64,000 nt of DNA, from contig CP136066.1 in NCBI GenBank assembly GCA_032622095.1, forward strand, positions 149,511,559 through 149,575,558, read 5' to 3'. This document shows positions 12,300 to 23,539 of this stretch, piece after piece (the stretch's first letter is position 1; each line of letters begins with the position of its first letter). A model generated the notes under the pieces. It worked only from the letters and a program-made list of their open reading frames with translations. It made no database searches and was not told the origin of the DNA. This stretch comes from Siphonodentalium dalli. Lineage: Eukaryota; Mollusca; Scaphopoda; Gadilida; Siphonodentaliidae. The position numbers were made by a program, and so were the translations under genes.

Positions 12300-12580
12300 A
12301 CTGAAAATTCAAACTCGACCTGTACCTACATGTGAGTGATCCATTTACCAAATTTTATAACAATCGGATAACTAAAACTAAAGTTATTTTATTAGCCAGA
12401 AACCAAAATAATCGTTAAATTCTAAGTCGAAAATAATCATAACTTTGATAAAAATAGCCGGACCAAACCCAAATTTGAAACTTGACCCGTATTTCCATGT
12501 GAGTAATCCACATACACAATTTGAAGAAGATGAAAACAGTTAACTAACCGTAAAGTCATTATTCGGACGCTATATGGGAC
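12300..12580 (+). repeat. Interspersed molluscan-type repeat, ~150 bp units
   Basis: Two diverged units containing the words ATCGGATAACTAAAACTAAAG, CAGAAACCAAAATAATCG and CATGTGAGTGATCCA / CATGTGAGTAATCCA. The same unit appears at 32.93-33.14 kb and 33.64-33.83 kb, where a TTAA MITE interrupts it. No coding signal. Confidence 0.6.
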
Positions 12581-13227
12581 TGACACACACATACAATTGG
12601 GCACATGTGATTTATATAGTGCCCTAAAAAATCAGAGAAAAATAAATGTTTTTGTAATTTCTCAATTGACACTCATGTGATTGCTGAAAACATTCTCGAG
12701 AAGTTTTGTCTGCTCCTGGTTGCGTTTCCTTGTCAAATTAAGATGTACCAACATCGTCATTGAGAAGTACAAGGTATTAAATGTCAACATAATCTTCCAA
12801 GCGCTCATTGCAGTTATCTGGCCAAACACTAATATTATTTTTTTAAACAACTATACGTAGGTAATTGTCTTTCGCTTGATGAACCCCTTAAGCCCCATAT
12901 AGTAAAACAGTCACAATGTTTGTACAAACACTTCGTGTGGTCTTCAATGAGTTCTTGAAGTACAAAGGAACATAAAGAAAATACACTGAAGGTTTTGGCT
13001 CATATAATCAAATCGCAGAAAAAGATGCACACAGACCGTTTGGACTGCCGGCTAATGAGAAAACAGGAAGACCAAATGCACGTGTGTGTATTTACTTTTT
13101 CCTTTCCTATATCTGGTCAGATTCATTATGTCAAAAAATAATGGTCACACAAGTTCGTAATCCGAAATACAACGTGGCAACGGTTTCTATATCGCTAATA
13201 TGTCTCCCACTAGCGTCTACCTTTTTC
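12581..13227. other. Non-coding stretch, no gene seen
   Basis: A minus-strand ORF (12850-12662) starts with a hydrophobic segment, but its putative donor is poor and no domain is recognisable, so it is not called. The rest holds nothing I can name. Confidence 0.5.
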
Positions 13228-13463
13228 CAGTCTGACAGCTTAGAGGTAACGTGTGTTTTGGGCGGTTTATGAATTTAAAGAGCGTTTCCTGATTGCAAAT
13301 ATCAACTATCATAATTGGTATTATTATGGACTCTGCGGGTTGAAATATGCCACATACATCAATTATGACTCTACTTTCAGAGTGTGCCCGTTTCAGTCGG
13401 ACATCTTAGTGGAAACGGGTGTTTGTACGATTTTCAGCACATTTAAAGAGCGTTTATTGACTT
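13228..13463 (+). repeat. Direct duplication carrying an AAAGAGCGTTT motif
   Basis: 13228-13293 and 13393-13463 are diverged direct copies: CAGTCTGACAGCTTAGAGG against CAGTCGGACATCTTAGTGG, then ..ACG.GTGTTT.G, both ending in ATTTAAAGAGCGTTT. The AAAGAGCGTT word also occurs inside the TTAA MITEs and near 51511 and 53696, so these may be scraps of related elements. Confidence 0.55.
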
Positions 13464-14361
13464 AAAACATTGAATTCTCTAAATTATATTGCCCACGATT
13501 TAGTTCGACCTACCAAAATTCAAGAATGGAAACAAGTCACTCCTGAAAATATACTGAATAGACATACATTAACCGTTTTAACAAACTAAAAATGATAGCC
13601 AAATTTTAAATGTCACATTATGCTGAAAAGTACTAGGTAGTAGACCTGCGATGACAACTGATCAATGACTTCTTGCAGGAAATTACAATGGCTGCGATAA
13701 CAGAAACTGAAAGGCATCCCACATACCATGCATGTCAAGAGAGCCAGAAATTGGGCTAGAAGAACAGCTACTAAACTAGGTATATTGATGTGTTATGAAT
13801 TTGTTTACTGAGGTAGCATTTCACCACATTTCCAGCAATTTTGATCAACCTGGGAGCGGGTACTGTACTTCAAATCTATTCCAACTCTTTATTGTTGGCA
13901 TAGGTCCCATCATGTCGACGGAAATATTAGGTGCAAGAAATGTCTATTTACTAGTAAGCTTCATCGTACATATTTGTCAACGAGTTATACCCCTTGATTT
14001 GCTCACATAAAACGCTAAATTTTTCCCATTTTTGTTTACTATATTTCCGCGAACGGAATAGTTCCAACTAGATGCCAGGATGGCAACCAGAATGAACGTA
14101 ATTTTTTTCCGAATACTGACTATTCATGACAGTAGCGCAATGCTCGAATTAGAGCCTTCCTTGATAGTGTTCATGTGGTAATGTGACAATATATATACAA
14201 TCAACACACAGACGAAATGAGACGAATAATGGCCAAGTTGGTTTGCCAAACAATGTTCTTTTTCAGATCGCTTAATATCAGTGTGGTCGAATGTTTGTGG
14301 CTTACGGTGTGATTTACTGGTGTATGTGTTTACTGATAGAAATCTGACATGATCGCCACAT

Positions 14362-14890
14362 TTAAAGGCACGGGCGGTGTTCGTTGCAGAAATATTCATA
14401 TTTGTTCAAATCGCCATCAACAGAAGGAATATTAAAATATATATAGTTTTGTTCATATGCCAAACATAATCAGCTCGTAAATAGTATATTGTCGCCAAGA
14501 CATACGATGGTGTACATAAACAAGAACCTGCTCGTGTTACAGAAGTTGTGCTTCTTTTTACATAATACAGCGCAATTATATTGATTAATCACACACAAAT
14601 TATATAAACGCTCATTATTATTTCCATATCAGGAAAACAGTAACAAACAACGCTCTTTAACGTTTACCATATCCGGATCTAAACAAAAGCCAGGTAACGT
14701 AACGTTTTTTGCTTTTGTTTACATAACAAAGGAAAAACATTTGACAATAACATACTGTTTATGCCATATTTCTTATTTGTATAAGAACAAGGTCCGTCTA
14801 TGTGTTACTATTCTTTCTGTTTATGGCGGTTTTTGACGGAGGTGAATATTTGAACAGCATACCCACCACCAACGCCGCCCGTATCTTTAA
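14362..14890 (-). mobile_element. TTAA-flanked MITE, copy A
   Basis: Starts TTAA-AGGCACGGGCGGTGTTCG and ends CGCCCGTATCT-TTAA, with imperfect terminal inverted repeats (~75 bp) that include a CGCCAT.AACAGAA.GAATA block. Full-length relatives lie at 33138-33639 and 52925-53459, both in the opposite orientation. Internal AAAGAGCGTT words are shared. There is no transposase ORF. TTAA duplication is the hallmark of piggyBac and Kolobok superfamilies, so one of those probably mobilised it. Confidence 0.8.
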
Positions 14891-15962
14891 TCCAAGTTAC
14901 CTATCGACTTCGGTGTGAGATAGTGTATGTGTCGACAGTATGTCGTGGCTATCGTGAACACATCACTGGCGTATTGCGCAGTTAGTCGCCAACATTCTGT
15001 ATTTATCAACTTTGATGAGCGACATACATGAGCCATATACCCGCCGTGAATAACATCACTATGTATGCTGAGTTTTTGTAATTGTGTATGATATATTCCC
15101 CAAAAGTCCCGTACATGATTGTCCCTCTTGATTGTAGTTGTCCAACGAGTCGGGCATACAACATTTAAGCGCGTATCTGACATTTTATATGGAGACAGCA
15201 TGTACAGTATAAATATATGGAGACAGCATGTACAGGATTAGGAATGTTGCACTGCAATAATCTACAAGTATGGGAATACTGCCAATGGACACCTAACCTT
15301 TTAACAATCGGTTTCATCATATACTCGTACCAGATACATTTTTTTAGTTCATACTCAGCACCGATCTAAACTTTGATTACAAAAAGCTGCGAACCGTTGA
15401 ATAATGTATCACGACGAAAGTTAAAATCACACAACGGTCGTGAATTCGGCTTGGAATCAACCCCACAAGTTCGACACCTAAGATAGTGTATCCAGAGTTG
15501 TCCTTGTCCATGCAGCGAATTCAATTCAAGCTGGTGTACAATTCCAACCTAGAAATGCTGCTAGATATCGCCAAAAGTAGAACGTAGTAGAAGGATAGTA
15601 TTTAGTATGTGCTCTAGGACTATATCTCACACTCTGTGGTGTTGACGTGCACCATAACCGCATTACGAAATGCACGACTTTTGTGGGGTGCGATCTTTTC
15701 ATATACAAGTTTCAACAGTTGATCATTTAATTCCTGACATTTAAATACCATTCAGATAAAAAATATGTTGAAATTGTTCGGATAGCTTGCTTATTCCAGC
15801 AGTATTAGTATAATGTCAAAAACTGACACAGAAAGTTACTTTTTGAAGCAAAATGTGATAAGTAATGCTGCCCAAATCTACAATGAAAAAAATACCACTT
15901 ATGTCCGCTATGTTGGGCTAAAATCGCTAAGGGACTAGACTAAGACAATGTCTCAAATGTTC
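14891..15962. other. Non-coding stretch, no gene recognised
   Basis: A 104-codon minus-strand ORF (15201-14887) is open and cysteine-bearing but matches no family I know and runs into the MITE, so it is left uncalled. A 24 bp word containing GGAGACAGCATGTACAG is tandemly duplicated at 15187-15234. If the C-type lectin exon at 15963 is real, this stretch lies downstream of that gene and should hold its 3' UTR and polyadenylation site. Confidence 0.5.
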
Positions 15963-16201
15963 TCAGAGTTCACAAACATATCTGAGTAGGTGTCTCTGGT
16001 TCGCATCGTCGCATGGATAATCGTTCATCAGAATCGGAGGGTCACGTGACCATTGTAGGATGGTCAAACAACGTTGATTTCCACCAGCATTATCAAGACT
16101 AAAATCAGATGCAGTCCACAGTGGCTGGCCATGTCTGTTCCTCCAATCACGAAAGCTCGATTCATCTGTTCCGTCAATATAGTGCTGCATTTTAGAGTTA
16201 T
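15963..16201 (-). CDS. Terminal exon of a C-type lectin domain protein
   Basis: Minus strand: a splice acceptor (CCTATTTCAG) precedes base 16201, and the exon (phase 2) encodes about 78 residues to a TGA at 15963-15965. Features of the second half of a C-type lectin domain are clear: YIDGTDESSFRDW (matching the WIG..D...E..W region), LDNAGGNQRC where calcium-binding lectins have EPNN..G..C, then CLTILQW and a final ND-x-PC and YVCEL containing the last two conserved cysteines. The usual EPN/QPD and WND calcium motifs are altered (LDN and MND), so carbohydrate binding may be changed or lost. Earlier exons should lie above 16202 but were not recognised. An extracellular recognition role is inferred from the family. 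Confidence 0.75.
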
Positions 16202-17004
16202 CTGAAATAGGTAACAATACGACAAATGTTGAGATAAGTGTTGCATTGTATACAATCTATTGTTTTCAGAACTGATTTGTTTTCTACTTTCATGTGTGTA
16301 TATCCATATACCATGCTTATATTTACTACTTTTATTCTTACATTAATATCCTTATCGGTTTTATCCTTACATTTCTATGATTACTCAAACAATCCCCTAT
16401 TGACCGAGGCCTCAAACCGACCAACCGACGACAGGAGCGAACTCCTACCCACATAAAATGTACAATGATATATAGAAGAAAAAGTGATACCCTGGCTGAC
16501 TCGCACCGCTCACGGATGTTATATACTCGCGGTCGCTATGCTAATCGAAGAACTAGATGCGACCCATTGATATCGGAATTACCAATCTTCAACATCGGAA
16601 TAAAATAAAAAAGCTCTGGCAAAAATGAAACACTTCTGGTCTTACTCGTTCTGTTTATGGTCGGATACGATAGCATTGAAATCTCAACTACATGTACATT
16701 TTATGTACACGAGAACGAATCTACGGCACATTATTTGGTCAACGCCGACATTGGAATTTCGGTTCAGGCGTATTCTCATCACCTCCGGTGGTCTTAAACT
16801 GAACCCTTGCCCTTCTTTTAATTATCAGCTGAGCGTACAGAGCATTCTTCCTTAATCGACATAATTCCCACTGAAATACAAAACAAAATTACGATATATG
16901 CGGTTTTACAGCATCTTGATTGAGCGCTAAAACGGCCCAGCATGATTCACTAATACAAGACCCCGAGCGAGCTGACAGTCTCAGCACCCCATGTACCACA
17001 CACA
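16202..17004. other. Non-coding stretch, probable intron of the lectin gene
   Basis: This lies upstream of the C-type lectin exon on the minus strand. I looked for the first-half lectin exon (CP..W, CY, F..A...C) and did not find it. Plus-strand ORFs at 16238-16456 and 16625-16855 show no domain. Confidence 0.5.
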
Positions 17005-17144
17005 ATCGTTTTCTTAAAGAAACCTATTTCCCAACTGAGTGGAAATGCGCAAATGTAGTTCCAATCCACAAAACAGGCGAATGCAGTAACCCATACCATT
17101 ACCGATTAATATCCTTACTACGTGTTTTGGTAAGCATTTATTGA
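17005..17144 (+). pseudogene. LINE reverse transcriptase fragment
   Basis: Plus-strand translation carries RFLKETYFPTEWKCANVVPIHKTG followed by YHYRLISLLRVL, the pre-palm RT blocks of the same jockey/CR1-like family found on the minus strand at 7378-7641. The recognisable homology covers only ~130 bp and ends in a stop, so this is a scrap, in opposite orientation to the 5.7-8.4 kb copy. Confidence 0.8.
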
Positions 17145-18139
17145 CCTATCTTTAGTTAAATAATAGTTTAGCTGAACCTGTCGGGATTTATGACTATATG
17201 ACATATACCTTTCGACATTTTTATGTTAGGTCAGTCGTCGATCGAATAATGAAACTTCTGGTGGTCGGCTAGTGGCGGGGTTAATATGTGTGGCCGGGGC
17301 GAATATCGGCCTTTCGTTAGACACCAAAATGAGCCCTCGATCGGCCGTTCCACGCAATTTCAAATTATGTTCCGCAGATTGTCATTCCGCTATATAATTG
17401 TTGTAGTCCAACGAGTTTGATTAATATGATTCATAACGAGTCAACGGATGTAAAATTAGCTGTTTTACAGGCCTTAAGATTCGTCGAGAATCGTCAAATC
17501 GATTCTCGTAATGATTCTCACAAAACTTTTCAATTTTCAGTGCTTTATGAGTAACTCCATTCGGCATTTGATTCTCGCCAAATTAAATGTATTTTGAGCC
17601 CCGGTTTCAATAAAATATGTTGTTGTTGTAACTGGGAGTCTAGAAGGCTAAACACTTCTTTAATCACCCAAATGATGTCAAAGTGATATTCAGACAAGTC
17701 CCTTGCATTGAAAGTCAATTACCGATAAATAACACTAAGGTGTTTTAATAGATGGCTGCAATGATTCTGTTATGTTGATATGTTATGGATTCTCCCATTC
17801 AGATATTAGAGTATACATCGGAATGATCTATTATTCAGCTGGAGGGATGTTTAGGAAATGTAAGATGGCAACACACAGACAAAGGGAATAAAGTGCGGAT
17901 GTATTCCTACTAATTGGTGAGAAATGTTCAGATAAAAAGTTCAACAAATGGCCGTTTGTTGAACTTAATTTATGAACATTTCCTAAGGGAATTATTCGTC
18001 AATGAGTATACAGTATGGAAAGATTAAAACAATGAATAGGTCTCGAGACAATAGAAGCAAATCTGATATATGTTATATTTGTTCAGGTGTCTTGTCTGCA
18101 TAAATCCAGAAACGGGTCAGGGATGTGGCTAGAGGGTCT
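17145..18139. other. Non-coding stretch with a hairpin
   Basis: Nothing coding is recognised. The inverted repeat at 17921-17982 is listed separately; a small palindromic set of GATTCTCG/CGAGAATC words occurs at 17480-17515. Confidence 0.5.
17921..17982. repeat. Imperfect hairpin, GTTCAACAAA stem
   Basis: GAAATGTTCA ... AAGTTCAACAAA-TGGCC-GTTTGTTGAACTT ... TGAACATTTC forms an inner 12 bp perfect stem and an outer 10 bp stem. A related half (CCATTTGTTGAAGTTATTTATGAACAT) occurs at about 27630, and CTTAGGAAATGTTCAGATAA at 44148, so this is probably a dispersed fold-back MITE. Confidence 0.7.
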
Positions 18140-19150
18140 CCGCTGGGGGGGGGGGGTGTCCACCTTGGGAAATTCCAATTGCACCCCCTTGAATCAAAAT
18201 CAGACACCAAACACAACTTTTGCATAATTCCATTTGCACACCCCCCCCCCCCCCCTTGAATCAGAATCACAGACCAAACACAAGTTTTGCATAATTCCAT
18301 TTGCACATCAGTCCTCAGGCCTAATATCCTATGTATTAACTATGTTGTTCTATATGCCCGGTATAAGAACATTCGGATTCTTTAACCTGAGAATTGCATA
18401 AATCCTAACATCTAGTAGCCTACTCCAGACAAATGCACACGGCTACGGGTAAGAGACCAGGACATTGTGTCCGTCCATGTTTGTTCAGCCCGGTGTGAGA
18501 AAATTTGGAAAACTATACAAGAAAATCGCAAATCCTAGCATCTAGACTGGCCTCAACTGAAGCTTCCCTAGTGCTGGAAATTTCAAACCTCATACTCCCT
18601 CTTACGTTGGAAAATTCTCCAACTGATGACCATTTCAGTCCACAAGTTTGACCGAATGTACTAAACTATTGTTTTGTTAAACTAATTAGCAGTTTTGTAT
18701 TTGTCACGGGGGAGGGACAGTGACACACCGGGCCGACCATGGTTCGGCCCGGTGTTCGAAATTTTTTGAAATGTGAACAAGAAAATCGCAAAATCCTAGC
18801 ATCTAGACTAGCCTCAAGTCTTCTTAGAGTTGGAAATTTCAAACCTGACACCCCCCCACTTAGGTTGGAAAATTTCCAAATGATGACAATTCCAATGACA
18901 ATGTTGACCAAATGTATGACAATATTGTTTTCTTAAATTTAGTAGCAGTTTTGACTAGCCATGGGGAGGACCAGGACACAAGCTTTCCAAGTGTTGGAAA
19001 TTTCCAACCTGTCACCCCCCTAAAGTTGGAAAATTTCTAACTGATGACCATTCCAACTAATGTTTTGGCAGGTATGAAATTTCCAACTGTTGAAAAGTTT
19101 GACCAAAGTTGGGGGGTGATACACCATCACACCCCCCCCCCCCCGCTAGC
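18140..19150 (+). repeat. Tandem repeat block bounded by poly(G)/poly(C) runs
   Basis: Three nested patterns: (1) two ~80 bp units at about 18168-18243 and 18254-18310 ending in TTTTGCATAATTCCATTTGCACA, separated by a C-run; (2) ~260 bp units beginning near 18495, 18755 and 18975 containing AAGAAAATCGCAAA.CCTAGCATCTAGAC, GTTGGAAATTTC and AGTTGGAAAATTTC; (3) long G or C homopolymers at 18146, 18241 and 19133. Overlapping ORFs inside are by-products. No gene. Confidence 0.75.
18725..18755. repeat. GC-rich hairpin
   Basis: ACACCGGGCCGA-CCATGG-T-TCGGCCCGGTGT: 12 bp perfect stem around a CCATGG centre, at the junction between two units of the surrounding repeat block. Confidence 0.8.
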
Positions 19151-19912
19151 CACATCCCTGAACGGGGTGCAAAGTGTCCAAAGGTGCAAAGAAAAACAAG
19201 AAGGAAAGCGTCAGTCCAAAAGTGTTGAGCTTAAAGAATTCTCTGTCAGATTTTGAATGGATGGACAATGGACATACCGGGTAGCAGAGGCTATGAATAG
19301 ACATTGGTGTCTCCCCCCCCCCCCCAACATGAATTTATGCAACTACTTTTTTCTTACAGCAAATGTATTCTGTTTATTGAGCCTTTCATGACGGGAGCTG
19401 CACAATTGTAGCATTAACAATATGTGTCAGTGCATTCTCTTATATATGTGAGACTCCCACACGGACTAATGTTTATGAGAAGAAATGTGTTGGGGCGGGG
19501 GTGGGTATCTCTAATGCAATATCTCGCAAATCGTTCAACATTCTGTCAATTTCTTTCTACGTATGTTTGTCAGATAACTACCGCTTCATATGTGAATTAT
19601 ATAGTTTGCCATGTGGGTTTACAACACACATCGTCGGTGGGATTCAAAGAAGTCGTAAAACTGTTAAAATCGTATTTTGGCGCGAAATTTTTTATTGCAA
19701 ATTCGTAATCTACGCGGTCGATTACACCCCTAAAATTCTTATCCTTGTTCTAATCCAACCAGAAATGAGCTTTTAGACCATGTGATGGAAATTCGTATCC
19801 TTGGTTGGACAAATATCTTACTTCAAAAATGTCGTATAAAGTATACGACATATTTGAAGTAAAACATATGACCATAACGTCAGTTACGTTGTTCTCAGAA
19901 CGTCGTATATAG
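19151..19912. other. Non-coding stretch left of the fold-back element
   Basis: Contains a C-run at 19313-19325, the word GCATTCTCTTATATATGTGAG (19433-19453) shared with hairpins at 26.8 kb, and a 41 bp hairpin at 19820-19860. A segment at 19626-19665 is the reverse complement of 25316-25352, an outer extension of the palindrome described for 19913-24763. The 19424-19776 ORFs show no domain. Confidence 0.6.
19820..19860. repeat. Hairpin with GTCGTAT stem
   Basis: ACTTCAAAAATGTCGTAT-AAAGT-ATACGACATATTTGAAGT: 18 bp arms with one mismatch. Loose copies of the word TTCAAA..GTCGTATAA recur at 25015-25140, on the other side of the fold-back element. Confidence 0.85.
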
Positions 19913-21172
19913 CCCTGGAGCTAATAGGGGTACCCTTGCACCCACCTGGGACTTAACTTCACCCCACTCATTTTGTTCCTTATTATGCCCCTTCAACTTT
20001 TAAGCAATGTTAACAAGGAAAAAAAATGGCCTTGACTCCAGACAATATGGCGTCCATCATGGCCGCCGTTTTTCAGACCAGACCCTAAGTGAGTTTTATG
20101 CAAATTATAGCGTGAAAATCTAGTAAATTGTATATATTTTCGTGAAGCTAAGACACAATAATACCTTTTTGGGCCAAAATTGAAACTCACCATCCAAGAT
20201 GGCCGCCAAAATGGCCGCCGAACTTGAAAATATGACATTTTTTCACAAATGTCTTCTAGACCAATTCATGCTGTTTGGAAATGGTTGAATAATATGACTT
20301 TATTTTGTGTTTTATATATTACCTAATCATTGGAGCATTTAAAATGGAATTATTGGGGTCCTAACCCCTTCCGATCCCTCAAACATTCGATTTTACAGAA
20401 TTCAGTATAAAACTTCACAAAAAATCACAATTGGGATTCTAGGCATATTTCAACAAAAATGAAAAGAACTTTGTAATGTAAGTGATGCATATCATTACCT
20501 ATGAATATTCCAACTCACTGGAACCAAAATTCTTACTTCGGCTCAAAATGGTTGCCAGTATGGCCGCCAAAATATGGAAAATGGTAAATATATTACCCCA
20601 GCGTGTCCTGCAATCGCTTACAAGTTTTGGTTGATATATAAAATAGACTATTCTGCATTAAATACATTGAATACTAACATGTCTGATGCATCATGTTTAA
20701 TTTTTACTGTTGTCACCACTGACATCACCAAAATATTGAACTTTTCACTCAAAAACTTGACATAAATATCGGCAAAAATAAATTTTTTAGGTTTGGACCA
20801 TTTTTTTTTTCAGGTAAAATGTTACTATCTTTGGATTGAAAGGTGCTTATTGTTTTGGACTATCTTAAATACGTCATACATCGGTGTGTATTGACCAAAT
20901 TGCTCAAGATGGCTTCCAAAATGGCAACCAAACATTATATCCCGAACATTATTCTCGGCGTTATCCGAAAAGGTAGCAAATTGTGACTCTCTTGGTTATT
21001 ATACGTGATAGTTAATTAACTGACAACTACATGTTCTATTCTGGTTGTCGCAGTTCAGTACGGGGCATGGTAAATTCATTTTAAAGTGTGTAAGTTTGCC
21101 GAGAACCTTTTTTTTTTTTTTTTAATTTATTGAAAGGAAATGTGCAGAACTTTGAGACGGAACTGGGATGGT
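19913..21172 (+). repeat. Left inverted arm of the fold-back element
   Basis: Contains several short GATGGCCGCCAAAATGG-type words (near 20046, 20201, 20558) and one GATGGCTTCCAAAATGG word at 20907. It ends inside the conserved TTATTGAAAGGAAATG..CAGAACTTTGAGACGGAACT block. It carries a T-run at 21108-21123 not matched in the right arm. ORFs here are mirrored by ORFs in the right arm and show no domain. Confidence 0.9.
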
Positions 21173-21189
21173 AAGCTGTGGCCTTTCTG

Positions 21190-23520
21190 GTCCATTATGA
21201 TAAAACAAAAAGACAACTGGATACAGTGTGGATGCCAAGATCGTAGCCAGGGAGTTACTCTATGATCATAGGTGATGTGAATAGGTATACAGGGAGTTAT
21301 TGTATGTCATGACTGATGTGAATACAGTGAGTGACTATATGGTTATGAATGGGTTGTTAATGGTAAGATGCATAGGTATACATGGAGAGGTCGTGAGGTA
21401 AATCGATATGAATGGAGTGACTGTATGGTTGTATATATACAGTACGGGTGCACACGGTGTATGGATATAGCTACATGGTCATCTATGTGCTGATTATGTA
21501 TATATATTGAGTGACTGTAAGGTCATGGGTGGGATGTACATGTGTTGTCTGTGTGATCATGAATGGGGTGTGTGGATAAATAGCGAGTAATTTTATGATT
21601 ACGCGTAATGTGTATAGGTATATATGGAATGACTACGGTCATGGTTGAATATGAATACCTGGAGTAAGCTGGGTGGACATTATCGTGTGGGTATATATGG
21701 AGTATCTTTGTGGTAACGGGTGGGATGTATATTTATATATCTCGTGGATGTATTATCATTGGTGGGTGTATAGGGATATCCGTATTATCATAGATGGCGT
21801 GTATGATTATACAGTGAATTGCTGAATTGTCAAGTGTGAGATGTATATGCAAGTATGGATGGTATAAGTGGTCGTGTTTGCGGGTTTTTTTTTGTATATC
21901 TGGAAGGGCTAAATGGCCATTGATGAGGTTTACATGTATACCTGGAGTGAATATATGGGCGGCACATGTATACCAAGTGGTTATATGACTATATGTGTCG
22001 AATAGTTATACAGGTAGTGACTGTATGGTTAATGGTGAGATGAGTACATGTAGGTATACAAGTAGTGACTGTATTATCATAAATGTAACGAATACCTATA
22101 CAGGGGGTGACTAAATGGCCATGTGTCAGGCGTATGAGTATACCTGGTATTCATATTTGGTGACTCGTGGTGGTATGGCCATATGTAGGTTATACGGGTA
22201 TATACACGTGTTGCTATATTGTCATGGGCGAGGGTATGTGTATATAGCGAGTGGCTATATTGCCATGAATGAGGTGCTTATGCATACATGGAGTGACTAT
22301 ACTGACATGGCTGGGGTGTATTAGTATATCTTGAGCGCCTATTCGCTATGGTCTGACAAATAGGAATACATGGAGTGACATGGTCAATGTTGAGGTGAAT
22401 ATATATACAAGGATTGACGATGACCATATATGAATGTTTTGAATATGTACACACGGGGTGACTATATGGTCATAGGTCAGGTGAAGGAGTATACCAGGTG
22501 CATGGGTGAGGGTATGTGTATGAAGCGAGTGGCTATATTGCCATTGGGGGAGGTGCATATGTATACCCGAAGTGACTTTATGGTCATTGATGTGGTGTTG
22601 GTGTATGTATTGGTTGTCTATTTGACCATGTGAGTGGATACTATGTATACGGGGGATGACCTTATGGCCAATGGTGAGATGGATGGGTATACAAGGAGTG
22701 ACTATATGGTTATGGGTCATGTTTAGGAGTATACTCGGTGTGCCTGCATTGTGACCCGTGGCTGTATGGTCATCCGTGGTCATGGGTCAGGTGTACATGT
22801 ATACAGTGGGTCACTATATTATGTATATTGTGTTTATGTATATATGGAATGACTGTGTGATAATAGGTGACTTTACACGCTTAACGTTTCCTCCATGTAC
22901 ATAAACACCATGAAGACGGAGAACTCTATGACATGACCTCTCTATTGACTAGCATATATATATCCTTGATTTATTGTGGAAAGCGATAGCCACACAAGAT
23001 ACACATGAACAACCCACCCATTACACCAGTCACCCCATTTGTATATAAACGCCACACAAATGACAACATAGTCACACACTGTATACACGTTCACCTGATT
23101 ATACAGCCGTACGTGGTTATACCACTACTTACCACGCCTGAACACCAGGTATACACCTACAACCGACACATGACCATATAGTCATTCTATGTATACATAT
23201 TCATCACCTTCACGATCATACAGTCACTCATTGCATATATATTCACCTCACCATGGACCATACAACCACTACATGTATACATATTCGCCATACCATGACC
23301 ATACCCATGAGTCAATCTAGGTATACGTATACACATCACCAATGGTGAGCCCTTCCAGATATACCAATACCCGCACATACGACCATAAGTTCCATACTTG
23401 CCATAATCATACACGCCATCCATGATCATACATCTACTCCCTGTACACCCCCAATGATAAAACATCCACAACATATATCAATATACGTCCCACCCGTTAC
23501 CAACAATCATATTAGACCAG
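21190..23520. repeat. Degenerate minisatellite that reverses orientation
   Basis: From ~21190 to ~22870 the units read GTGACTATATGGTCATGGGTGAGGTGTATA or variants followed by GTATACATGGA, with a spacing of roughly 45-50 bp. From ~22960 to ~23520 the same unit appears as its reverse complement (CACTCCATGTATACATATTCACC, ATGACCATATAGTCA). The switch lies between about 22870 and 22960. The array thus continues the palindromic symmetry of the flanking arms, though the left half is about three times longer. A 145-codon minus-strand ORF (22783-22346) is a product of the repeat. Confidence 0.8.
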
Positions 23521-23539
23521 AATACCCACATATCATGGT

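Noticed and set aside
12662-12850. Possible signal-peptide first exon on the minus strand
   Set aside because: Hydrophobic start, but the putative donor (A|GTGTCA) is weak and no domain or related exon supports it.
14887-15201. 104-codon cysteine-bearing minus-strand ORF
   Set aside because: No family recognised, no clear splice sites, and its 3' end runs into the TTAA MITE.
22346-22783. 145-codon minus-strand ORF rich in His, Ile and Thr
   Set aside because: It lies wholly within the degenerate minisatellite; its repeats follow the DNA unit, and there is no start or splice context.
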